DNA of 64,000 nt from Escarpia spicata (Eukaryota; Annelida; Polychaeta; Sabellida; Siboglinidae). Numbering within the stretch: the first letter of the stretch is position 1; each line of letters begins with the position of its first letter. Under the pieces are notes generated by a model. The model was not told the origin of the DNA, made no database searches, and saw only the letters and a list, made by a program, of their open reading frames with translations. The stretch is from positions 20,626,273 through 20,690,272 of the forward strand of contig OZ023217.1 of NCBI GenBank assembly GCA_963995525.1. The letters run 5' to 3'. The position numbers and the translations under genes were made by a program. Positions 12,300 through 23,800 of the stretch are shown in pieces.

Positions 12300-14454
12300 T
12301 TATAAGGACATGAGGAAATATTTAGCAAAGATAGACTGGAATAAGGCACTGAAAAATAAGACGGCAACAGAATGCTGGAATATATTAAAGAGTGAAATTA
12401 AGTGCATAATCGATAAATTTGTACCCTTCAAAAAACAAAGAAAACGGTCCAAAAAGAAACACTTATCGAAAGAAGCCATTAGAAAAATTTAGTATAAACA
12501 AATGATGTGGAAGTCATATAGATGTACTGGAAATGATGAAGACTACAACAATTATAAAGAAGCACTTAACCAAGCTACAGCTGAAATTAGAAATTCAAAG
12601 AGAAGCTATGAACAACAATTAGCTAGTAATATAAAACATGACAGCAAGAGTTTTTATGCGTATGTTCGAAGCAAACAGAAAGTTCAAGATAAGGTCGGTC
12701 CTCTAGAAGATAGTGCTGGAAATATAATATCAGAGGGATTCATAATGGCAGAAGACCTGAATGAGTACTTTAGTTCAGTGTTTACCAGGGAAGATATTAG
12801 TTCACTGCCAATACCAGAGGCTAAGTTCAAGGGGGCAGATTCAGACTATTTAGGACAATTAATTGTAACCCCGGAAATGGTAGCTAAGAAAATAAGGGCT
12901 ATGAAGGAGAATAAATCACCTGGAATGGATGGTATTCCACCCAAACTACTATTGGAAATTGTAGAACAAATTAGCATACCACTTGCAACAGTTTTCAACT
13001 TGTCATTAGAAGAGGGAGTGGTTCCTTTAGAATGGAAAGAAGCAAACATTATACCGTTATTCAAAAAAGGTTCGAGAAACAAGTCAGAGAACTATAGACC
13101 AGTGAGTTTAACATCAGTGATTTGTAAATTATTAGAAAGACTAATTACAGATTGTGGTGGATTTTCTTGTTAAACAAAACTTGATAAACCCATCTCAACG
13201 TGGTTTTTTAAAGCGAGGTCATGCTTAACAAATATGTTATGTTTTTTGGAAGACATCACTAAGTGGGTAGATGAGGGATCACCAGTAGATATCGTCTACT
13301 TAGATTTTGACAAAGTACCACATCAAAGATTACTGCTTAAACTAAAGGCCCATGGCATAGGAAATGGTATAATAAACTGGATAGAACAATGGCTGATTGA
13401 CAGAAGACAACGTGTAGTAGTTGATGGGGAGGCTTCAAACTGGAAATCGGTATTGAGTGGGGTACCACAGGGATCAGTATTAGGTCCTATATTATTCTTA
13501 ATATACATCAACGATTTGGATGATGAAATAACAAGCAAGGTGTTGAAATTTGCGGATGATACAAAAGTGTTTAGAAGGATTAAAAGTGATGGAGATAGAC
13601 AGCATTTACAAGATGATCTTGACAGGTTGATCAAATGGTCTGAAAAGTGGCAAATGATGTTCAATTTTGGGAAATGTAAATGCCTCCACATAGGACATGG
13701 GAACGAAGAGGTAGAATATACAATGGGGGGTACTGTACTAAGTACTACTGTAAAAGAAAAGGACTTAGGGTTAACCGTTAGTGCTGATATGAAGATTTCA
13801 GAGCAGTGCGGAATTGCAGCTTCAAAGGGAAATCAAATCCTTGGATTAATTAGGCGAAACATAACGTATAAGGAAAAAGAGCTAATAATACCGCTGTACA
13901 AAACAATAGTTAGGCCTCATTTAGAATATTGTATTCAAGCGTGGAGGCCATATCGCAGGAAGGACATAGATATGCTAGAAATAATGCAGAGGAGAGCAAC
14001 TAAAATGATACCAAATCTGATGGATCTTAGTTATGAAATACGCCTAAAAAAATGCGGTTTAACAACACTAGAGACCAGGAGATTGAGAGGAGATCAGATA
14101 GAAGTGTTTAAAATATTGAAGGGTTATGAAAATATTGATAGAAATATGTTTTTCTCAGTTAAGAAAGATAGAAGGACTAGAGGACATGATCTTGCATTAG
14201 CAAAGGAGCAGAGTAGATTGGATATAAGAAAGTTTTCATTTTCACAAAGGACTGTAAATGAATGGAACAGATTACCTGCTGATTGTGTGGGTGGTAGTAG
14301 CGTGAATATGTTTAAAAATAAAATCGACACATACCTCAGACGGGCGGGATACACGTAGATAAAAAGGTCGGACTCTCGATAAGCCAAGGGCTTCCTTGTC
14401 CACCTGCTACCTAGAGTTAATTCTCTGGGTGGCAATCTTGTTAAATCTTTTAAA
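12300..14454 (+). pseudogene. CR1-like LINE, copy 1, 5'-truncated ORF2
   Basis: The homology shared with the longer copy at 21298-24718 begins near 12303, so the endonuclease is missing. Reverse transcriptase blocks are clear: KIRAMKENKSPGMDGIPPKL (12885), EWKEANIIPLFKKGSRNKSE (13030), NYRPVSLTSVICKLLERLI (13090), IVYLDF (13290, motif A), SGVPQGSVLGPILFLIYIND (13458, motif B region), KFADDT (13548, motif C with both Asp kept) and VRPHLEYCIQAW (13910). Damage: an amber stop at 12490-12492, a 2-base loss near 13156 that shifts the frame, and loss of the four residues QKAF just after the motif A Asp compared with copy 2. The 3' end shows two TTAAATCT-type words. TCTTGATTT occurs on both sides (12291-12299 and 14455-14463) and may be a target duplication. 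Confidence 0.93.
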
Positions 14455-14577
14455 TCTTGATTTACTCCCCGGTCCCCAATAATTCCATGTTTGGGAAAAA
14501 CTGACATATATTCCGTGAGACGACCTTCGATACAAATGCAGTGATGTTTAATGACTTAATCCGGGTATGTACCGTCT

Positions 14578-14685
14578 TATCCTTTTTCGTCTTGAAATTT
14601 GCGAACGAAAAAGGAAAAGCAAACAATGTTCGTTTTTCGTTTTCATATTTGAAGTATGAAAAACAAAAAACGAATACAATCCATT
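14578..14685. repeat. Two adjacent hairpin-forming inverted repeats
   Basis: The first has arms CCTTTTTCGT and ACGAAAAAGG (about 14580-14617). The second has imperfect arms of about 22 bp around a short centre (about 14628-14675), rich in TTCGTTTTT and AAAAACGAA. Similar CGTTTT words continue to 14800. This may be a small foldback element; it encodes nothing. Confidence 0.55.
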
Positions 14686-15625
14686 ATTCGCGGTATTTCT
14701 ACTACGTTATAAAATAAAATAACGATACAACAAACCTTTTTTCGTTTTCACTGTATCAGAACTTAAAACGAAATACGATTGCAGCGCCATTCGTTTTTGA
14801 ACTTAGGAAGATTCGGCTGCCCTTACCGCTTCGGTTAGGCGGCAAAAGTTGATGGCTTCGGCTGGACAATTCGATCGCACTGGCGGCGTTTTAAAACAAA
14901 TTTGCTGAAATTGCATCGCCGCCGAAGTGGCATCGTTGCCGATGCAACAAGTACGGGCGAATATTAGTTTCTGCGCCGTTGTTTTATGAAATGTTTCGAC
15001 TACTAAATTAATTATACTCAAATTTCTAAACTACTTTATTAATTAGTGTTTAGAAGAAATACATAACATAAAACTAGTATTTGAGATTGTACTACTATGT
15101 GAAAGTGCTTGGAAATCTAAATAATAGTAAAGCATATTTGAATGCAATGATTAGTATTGAATTAAAGCGATTCTTTGATAATTTTAATATCTTTGACTTT
15201 GTAATGAACGCAATTATTTAATAATCCTGTTAATATGTTTATTCCATGTAATTATATGCCTTTGTTTCATTAGAATGATGTTTTATTAATCAGTAATGAC
15301 CCTGACAATATATCGAAAAAATAACTTTGGCCCCACCTTCACGATCCGTATAAGGCATGCTCATGAATATTAGGGACTGTCCGTCAGACTTCGATTAGTT
15401 ACGCCGAGTTAATAGGTGCAAGAAAAACATCATCAACATGTGTGTATTTGAATTAGCCACCGCCATGCGAATGAGTCGTGACAGATAAAATTATCAAAAG
15501 GAAACGTGGACCAGCTGCTGTTTATGTCACAGATTCAGCTAAAAGAAAAGAAGGAAAATATATGGAATCAACGGAGAACGAATATAGCGACAGACGGATT
15601 GATTTAAAAGAAAAAACACCAGGGC
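14686..15625. other. Non-coding stretch
   Basis: AT-rich; a GC-richer patch at 14805-14990 holds a 72-codon minus frame without recognisable content. A 61-codon plus-strand frame at 15478-15663 runs into the next transposon's inverted repeat and has no known domain. Confidence 0.5.
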
Positions 15626-15628
15626 CAG

Positions 15629-16454
15629 GGGACCGTTTCACTAACATTCTTAAGATCTCTTAAGCCCGAATTTGCTCCATAAAATCGGGTGTTCTCCTTA
15701 CCTAGGAGCGAAAATGAAAAACTGCGTTTCACTAACAATTCATCCTGGATACGGTCCATAAAAACGGTCCTAAAAATGCCAATTTCTAAGACGACGTTAC
15801 TCCACTCTTTAATTATCATAAACTGCTAGATTTTACTAACTACGTGTTCACAGCCAAATAAGTCTTCCAAATGTCAGCGATTAAAAGTTTGCTAAAGCAT
15901 GATTTGTTTACACGACATTAGTGTCGTGACCGGTTGACGTGTGCGTAGCGGTTTACGGCTTTGCGCCGAAGGTCAAGATTGTTGTGACATTTGTTAATCA
16001 ATTTTGAGCAAAGTTTAAGCTGTATCTAACTTAACCTGCGCACTACTGCCCTTCATGTCATTATACTCGACAGCAGAATTTCGGTTTAAGTTGTAAGCGC
16101 TCTCTACGCTCTTGTAAACTGAAAATTGTCAACAATGATGCTCCTGCCAAACATTGCACTGTGTATGACGCGGAAATAGTGTCCCCTGTGATATGTCGGT
16201 GGCTTCTGCAAGATTTCGTTTCAATTCTTCGCACAGTGAACAAAAAGTCGTTGACAAGTTGTTTTTGCCAAATTGTGCCAACTGTGTAGATTATCGATTA
16301 TCATGATGGAAATATCGCTCTTTGCCTTAAGTTAAGAGTAATTTAACGATCACGTTAGTGAAACGCATTTTGAAAATACTCCTTGATTTTTCCATCAGAT
16401 TCTGTTCTGGGATAGATTTTCCTTAAGAGCTTAATATCTTAGTGAAACGGTCCC
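15629..16454. mobile_element. Non-autonomous DNA transposon with long TIRs, 826 bp
   Basis: The left end reads GGGACCGTTTCACTAA from 15629 and the right end is its reverse complement, TTAGTGAAACGGTCCC, ending at 16454. The similarity between ends continues inward for about 100 bp: GCGTTTCACTAAC near 15723-15735 is matched by GTTAGTGAAACGC near 16355-16367, so the outer TIR motif also recurs at the inner edge of each end. The element is flanked by CAG on both sides (15626-15628 and 16455-16457), a candidate 3-bp target duplication. No transposase is encoded. A near-palindromic CGACATTAGTGTCG lies inside near 15914. I cannot assign a superfamily. Confidence 0.8.
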
Positions 16455-16457
16455 CAG

Positions 16458-17449
16458 CTCTCCACGCACAAAGTCGCCGATGACATATTGAATGATTGGC
16501 ATTGTTTCTATTGGAATATAAAAACATACGAAATCTCACCTATGGTACTATTACGTTCCTTTTTCAGTAGGTACATCTGGCTACACATTTTAAAGTTCAG
16601 TTTTAATTAATTAACAAACACTTATTGAAGCATAGAAACATTCAAGAATTAAACCAATTTGTTTGCACCATAAATCCAGCTGCTATTTCCATAAGCAGTA
16701 TAAATTCTACATTATATGAAATAATGTACACTATTAAAATACCACAGATGGTTATGTACTTTCCTATCTGCATAAGGTTTAATTTTTGTTTGAAAAATGC
16801 AGATACTTAAAGAGCATAATAACATTATTGTCGACAAAATATTAAAATATATTGCAGCAGTGTAACAACGTGTTTTATTTTGTACTGGGAGTGCAATAAT
16901 TATTTGTTCTACCCATTATTTAGAGTAAAATATATAGATTTTTTTCTGTCGAACTCCCGTTTCGATGACAATTAAAATGGCCAGTGTACAATGGAAATAA
17001 AGTTATAAAATTACAAAACTTTAATAGTAACGTATATTTAAAAACACTGTCATCATTGGTGTATTTAACTCAGGAAGATCCCTAAGCATTTGAATGTTGT
17101 GGAACATTGATATTTTATGAATTTTCAAAATTATTGTAAAAGCAACTTTGTCGACACCTGTGTATACACTACTCCCAGTATAGTTCACTTATAAACACAA
17201 ACCAGCTTCAAAAATGTTGAAGACTATGCTGTAGAACACAATCCAAACATGACGAGCATAAAGAAGCATAAATTTCAATATGTACTCTTATTCTGCAACA
17301 TACTGACGGGATGTTGTGCATTTGGTTGTAGGTTGTATCATTTCTGCTATTTATGTATTTTCTATTTCCTGGTCATTTTGCCTTGTCGATTTGTTAAAGT
17401 AGAAATGTCAGGCAGGAGTTTCGTAATTAATTATATACAAGCGCAGGTG
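16458..17449. other. Non-coding AT-rich stretch
   Basis: Only short open frames (60-72 codons), no repeat unit, no recognised element. Confidence 0.5.
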
Positions 17450-18560
17450 TTCAGGTGTGCCCATTGAAGCGTGGTACGCGTGGTTATAATTAGCCTTTAA
17501 TTAAGTTGAGTGCCCACTGAAGCGTGGTATGGTTATAATTCGCCTTTAATAAACTGGCGTCGTCGTGGATTATTATAGTTATGGGGCGTTTTCATGATGC
17601 ACAAATGAGGGATGGCTCATTATCGCATTTTTGTTGATTTCATTGGTTCAATCCGGTCATGTGTTATGCCTTTTAGACTAGATATTTGGGCTAGGTATAA
17701 AAGTCTATGACAGGTAAGAAATAGGATCTTTGGCAGAGATCGGGCAAGTGTGAATTTGGAAGAGATAACGGGACTGTAATTACGTAGTGTCACCCCGGTG
17801 CCCAAAAGGGTCTTTTAAACATCGGAGCACGTAGAGAAATTTAGAAGAGATACAGGGCTGTAATGGCGAGTTGCCACCCGGATGCCTAAACGTGCTAGTG
17901 TACGTGTGGATGCGTCTGCAAGAGTGCAGACAGCAGGAAGGACACTTCCGGCAAACGGTCGGCCGAGCTGGGTCAGCGAGCCGGCGGGTCAACGGAAGCG
18001 CGTCCGGCGTGCGAGCAACGAGACGGACACTTCCGTCGAACGGTCATCGTGTGATCTCGTGTGATCTCGTGACGAACTAGCCCAGTCGGGCTAACGGAGC
18101 GTGAGCGGTGAGACCGTACTTAGGGAAGTGACAATTCAATATCATATCTTGCCGTTAGAAACGACTAGTCTACTATGAACTGACTATATTATATGTGATT
18201 AAGAGATTTTCTCACTGTATTCTGGGAATAGTACATATTCCCGATCTATGTATGCAATTAAGAGATTAATTTTCCCTATACTAGTGATGGTGTAGATTCT
18301 TCCATACTATTTATCTGAGTTCGAGCGGACCAGAAATTCTCTTGAGTGTGAATAACATTTAGTTTTATAAACGGGCCGTTCTTGTATTTTTATTTGGGTT
18401 TCAAGACAGCCGAGGTAGGGTAGATTAGATAGTAAATGTTGTTGTGTTTATTGTCATAAAAGAGTTTTGTTTTGGGATTCATATATGTAATAAAATTAAT
18501 AAAATGTCCATTGATGCATGTTGCGTTGATCACGGTTGCCGCCCGCATTCACAAGCGTTG
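17450..18560 (+). mobile_element. Possible solo LTR or similar promoter-bearing repeat
   Basis: The block has features expected of a long terminal repeat, but the case is weak. It starts near a TGTGCCCATTGAAGCG word (17456), repeated with small changes about 55 bp later. A TATAAAA word (17697) stands alone, a GC-rich 330-bp segment follows (17790-18120), and AATAAA words (about 18488-18504) lie about 800 bp further on. Within it, two related segments (about 17755-17805 and 17840-17890) share GAAGAGATA and a following CACCC block. I found no second LTR, no primer binding site and no target duplication. A host promoter with first exon is an alternative. Confidence 0.25.
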
Positions 18561-20803
18561 ATGTAATTAACATTGAACCCTACTAAACCTGAGCCATCTA
18601 GTTACGGAGACCTCGTCGATCTGTGACAACACATTCATTTGAAACACGAAGTGATGTACAACGTCCCAGTAGATGTCGAACAGAACAGAATGGGGCAGAA
18701 CAAAGTCAGGCACCATCTTATGTCAGGTGAACCATTGTCCTACTAATGGCACTGTTGAGTAGAGCTCTTCAATTTCCTCTTTCCATCAGCTCGGCTATTT
18801 TCAATGTTCCTGCAAATAAACGAAGTTGAATTTAGGAAACTAAGCCTAAATATGAGTTAACTAATTCAACACTGTGCAGATTAATTCAGTTTAAATATTA
18901 GATTATCAAATGTGCTACTCACATGAAGCAGCGCAACTTGATCTGGCATATTATTATATATTTTGTTATACTTTCATAGATTAAAAAAACATAATGCCAG
19001 CCAGGTTTACTAACAATCGTAGATGTAGCATTGGAAACAGTCTGTGAACGTACGGATCTCACATTTTCATGTTTCTGTTTAAATAAGTGGGGAAACCGGG
19101 ACCTTTAAAAAACGGCTGACTGGAATTTGGAAAGGCAAGACCCGTAGACACACTCACAGACCCAATCCGAAATATGGCCCATGTACCATATTTAGGCACA
19201 AAATAACATCCACGACCAAGTTAATCCTCCAATTAATCCAATGGTGTGTGTGGTGTGTGTGGTGTGTGTGGTGTGTGTGGTGTGTGTGGTGTGTGTGGTG
19301 TGTGTGGTGTGTGTGGTGTGTGTGGTGTGTGTGGTGTGTGTGGTGTGTGTGGTGTGTGTGGTGTGTGTGGTGTGTGTGGTGTGTGTGTGGTGTGTGTGGT
19401 GTGTGTGTGTGTGGTGTGTGTGGTGTGTGTATGGTGTGTGTGGTGTGTGTGGTGTGTGGTGTGTGTGGTGTGTGTGGTGTGTGGTGTGTGTGTGACGTCA
19501 ACGGTCTTTTCGTGGTTCACTGCGCGTGCATGAATATTCATTATACTCGGGCTGCATAACTAATCATCCACGTGGCAGCAAGCTCAAAATGATTCGCGTG
19601 AACACAATTGTTTATCGGCTTTTTGCGCAGATAACACCCAAATTATGCATAAACATGCAAGGCATAAGTAGCAGAGAAAATATTTATGGGAAATTATCGC
19701 GGTTTGATACAGTATGTCTCGAATATGTATTAGCTTACAAAGAATCGCTTTAAACGTTACATTCTCAAATCACTCATATTTTAAATTAAATAAATCTGTT
19801 CACTTAATCATGATGCCCATTACAATAGCATAGACTACATATCACTTTCCTCAACTCCATATCGCCTTGTCCACGTTCTATGCAATTTTAAAATAAAATG
19901 GCCTTAACGATTAATAAGCATATCCGCGTGCCATATTCCGCTGAAAATACGTGGCCACCGGTAATGTTGGCAGAAACACAATTTATCAAATACCAATAAT
20001 AATCAAATGCCAACTGATACATACGAGAGCAAATAGCTCATTGTATAATGCAACTTTAAATTTACAAAATCTGACCCTTGTGCTCAGTATGTAAGATGTA
20101 ATCAGTACCACCTTTCTAGTTTAATAGTATTATTACAAACAATCATGTACAATTTAACGACCAATATTCGCCCTACCTGTCGCGTCGGCAACGATACCAC
20201 TTCGGCGATTTGCACTCCCATTGAAGCTCGCCAAAATAACTTCATCTTCAGGCTCTTAAAAACCACGATTTGCACCCCCCCCCCCCCGAAGGCTCGTTGA
20301 GGCTCTCCACAAACATGAAATTGAACCCCCCACGCAAGGCTCACCAAAATCCTCAAATTGCACCGCAAAAGCCAACACCCTTACAGAGATATTGGGGAGC
20401 TAATCCTATCTCCAGGTAGTTAAATACCTAGACTAGAGTGAATATAATAATAAAGTGACGATACAGTAGTATACTTATTGCCGATAATGACTATAAGATA
20501 AATGCAATACAATTTATTTTACAAAATGTTTACATGAATATCTGCTGAGTCCAGTTGATACCGAAACAATTATGTTAATTGATAACAACATAACTAACCA
20601 TGTTTCATATTGAAGGGAATGAAAACAACGCATTAGCTAAAATCCGTTTTCCATGTGTACACAAAGTTTAACATTATAACATTCGTGAACATTAAACAAA
20701 TACAGAAAAATACATTTGTAGCATAAATTCGGTTTTAAACCCGCCTGTGTAAAGATCCCCGCGGAAAACTGAAATGTAATGAGCTAGGCGATCAAGTGGT
20801 ATC
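18561..20803. other. Non-coding stretch with satellite and a poly-C run
   Basis: Outside the GT-rich minisatellite at 19243-19493 the sequence is AT-rich without recognisable genes. At 20190-20365 there are two or three diverged units containing CGATTTGCAC and GGCTC words, one of which has expanded to 13 consecutive C bases (20275-20287). Confidence 0.5.
19243..19493. repeat. (GGTGTGTGT)n minisatellite
   Basis: A 9-bp unit repeated with perfect register for about 130 bp, then with 7- and 11-bp length variants toward the right end. All plus-strand frames stay open (Val-Cys-Gly-Trp repeats), as do two minus-strand frames (His-Thr-Pro repeats); these are artefacts. Confidence 0.97.
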
Positions 20804-23800
20804 GTGACGTCACAGACGACATAATAATACTCGCACCAGGCAGACCCATTGCGTGTATTCAGAGCATGTTTACAAGGATAGCGTTTGGGACCAACCGAGC
20901 GTCAGAATGTGTTATTGTGCAATAATCCGACGTAATAGAAACACCAGCCATCATAAGGGAACAAGCAGTTATCTTACGGTTCCACATGAATCCAATTTTA
21001 TTCAAAACAACGAATGCGAATGGGCCTACAAGCCGGCGATGTTTCGCGGAGCTTCGGCTCGTTTTCAGAATAATTATGTCGATTGCAATCCACCGGAGAT
21101 AATCTACACCAATAATCATACACAGCAAACATATATTGTGTCCAGCTGCAGAAAATAACGTTGTTTTATATCATAATATCACTAGAATATCGATATATGA
21201 AGGAAGAGTTGTACAACTTATTACAACAACTTAAATCAGTCACTGAATTTCCGTTGGTCTCGGTAGCTCAGTCGGTAGGCGCGTTGGTTTCGAGTAACAT
21301 AGTAGTGTCCAACGTATTCGCTAGGGCGCGATATAATAAATAAGGCAGCTAGCGTAAAGTAATTGATTGTATTTAAATTAGGTCATTACCGGTAACGTTG
21401 GCATTTCTGATAGCATAGATAGTCAGCTGTGACTATAACCAAAAACTGTAAGCGAAATAAACAAGGCAATCTTACGTAAAGTGTAACATTTGTGCACAGT
21501 AAACAGTCTTTCTTCTCAAAGACTACATAGACAGTGAATAGTGTAAACACAATTGACTAAACTATTTTAAATAGCTAATTAGATTATTATTATTAAATAA
21601 ATTCTGATATGGCGCCTTGCAAGCGGCAAGTCAAGGCAGAGACACTTAGTGTGCAACGACTGCCACAGTGGATTTTGCGTTATCTGGCTGTGGGAAGTCA
21701 TTGTCAAAGACCAAGGAAGAGGGATTCACCTTTCAGTGGGTGGGGTGTTGTAAGGTGGAATGTCTGGAGAAGGAGGTAGCTAGGTTGGTAGATATTGCGA
21801 AGGGGATGGAGATGAGAATCAGCAAGAAGATAGATGGAATGGAGAGAGACGACATGGAGAGAGTTGGAAATAAATCAGCAAAGAACAGTCTGGAAAACTG
21901 TACTGAATCAGGATATAAATGCATTTGTTTAAATGCCAGGAGTATAGTAAACAAAAATAAGTAAACTAAAGATTATAGTAGAAGATATTGACCCTCACAT
22001 AATGGGTATAACCGAATCATGGGCCACCACTGATATATCAGATGCCGAATTGGGACGAATAGGCTACGTAATGTTCACGAAAGTTAGAATAGGAAGAAGG
22101 GGAGGTGGAGTTATTTGATATGTTAAAGAACCTATCCAGGCTGATGAAATAAAATTAGAAAGAAAAGCAGATTGCGAAGAAGCTGTTTGGTGTAACATAG
22201 TTAAAGGTGGGATTAGTTTATCGACGTCCAAACATAAGCATAGAAGAGAATGAGAAAGTACAACACGCTATAAGGGAAATAAGCAAACGGGACTGTATTA
22301 TTATGGGAGATTTTAACCATGGTCATATACATTAGAAATCTCTACAGACTACGGGGAGTGAGGTCCACAAGTTTTGTTATAGATTTAGTGCATGACAGTT
22401 TCCTTTCTCAACATGTGCTAGAGTCAATCAGGGGTGAGAATGTATTAGACATAGTGTTGTCCTCACAGAATGAATTAGTTGACAATGTAAAATTATGTGA
22501 ACCACTGGGAAGTAGTGATCACAACCAGATACATTTTACCATCAAAGTGAAATCAGAAAGAAATAATAAAAAGCAATTCAAGAGAAATTTCCACTAAGGA
22601 AATGAGGAAATATTTAGTAAAGATAGACTGAAACAACACATTGAAGAATAAGACAGCAACAGAATGCTGGAATATCTTAACGAGTGAAATAGAGTGCATC
22701 ACCGATACATGTGTTCCCTTGAAAAAAGGGAAAGGATCGATATAAAAATACTTATTGAAAGAAGCCTTTAGACAAATTAAGTACAAACGGATGATATGGA
22801 AGTCATATAGACGTAATAGAAATGACGAAGACTACAACAGTTATAAAGAAGCACTAAACCAAGCTACAACTGAAATTCGAAAATCGAAAATTAGCTTGAA
22901 ATATCAAACAAGACAGCAAGAGTTTGTATGCATATGTTCGGAGCAACAAAAAGTTCAGGATAAGGTCGGTCCTCTAAAAGGTAGTGCTGGAAATATAATA
23001 TCAGAGTGATTCGTAATGGCAGAAGACCTGAATGAGTATTTTAGTTCGGTGTTTACCAGACGCTAAGTTCACGGGGGCAGAATCAGACTATTTAGGACAG
23101 TTAATTGTAACCCCGGAAATGGTAGCTAAGAAAATAAGGGCTATGAAGGATGATAAATCACCTGGAGTGGATGGGATTCCGCCCAAACTACTATTGGAAA
23201 TTGTAGAACAAATTAGCGTACCACTTGGAACAGTTTCCAACTTGTCATTAGAAGAGGGAGTGGTTGCTTTAGAATGGAAAGAAGCAAACATTATACCATT
23301 ATTTAAAAAAGGTTCCAGAAACAAGTCAGAGAACTACAGACCAGTGAGTTTAACGTCGGTGATTTGCAAATTATTAGAAAGACTAATTAAAGATTACATG
23401 GTGGATTTTCTTGTTAAACATTACTTGTTAATCCCAACTCAACATGGGTTTCTATGGGTTTCTAAAAGCGAGGTCAATCTTAACAAATATGTTATGTTTT
23501 TTGGAAGATATCACCAAGTGGGTAGACGAGGGATCACCAGTAGATATCATCTACTTAGATTTTCAGAAAGCTTTCGATAAAGTGCCACGTCAAAGATTAC
23601 TGCTTAAACTAAAGGCACATGGCATTGGAAATGGTTTAATTAACTGGATAGAAAAATGGCTAATTAACAGAAGACAACGGGTAGTAGTTGATGGGGAGGC
23701 TTCAAACTGGAAATCAGTTTTGAGTGGGGTACCACAGGGATCAGTACTGGGACCTATATTATTCTTAATATATATCTTCGATTTGGACGATGATATAACA

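Noticed and set aside
21264..21300. tRNA gene at the TAGCTCAGTCGG word
   Set aside because: Only an A-box-like stretch is present; the sequence does not fold into a cloverleaf and the B-box-like part is separated by the LINE. It is part of the palindromic element.
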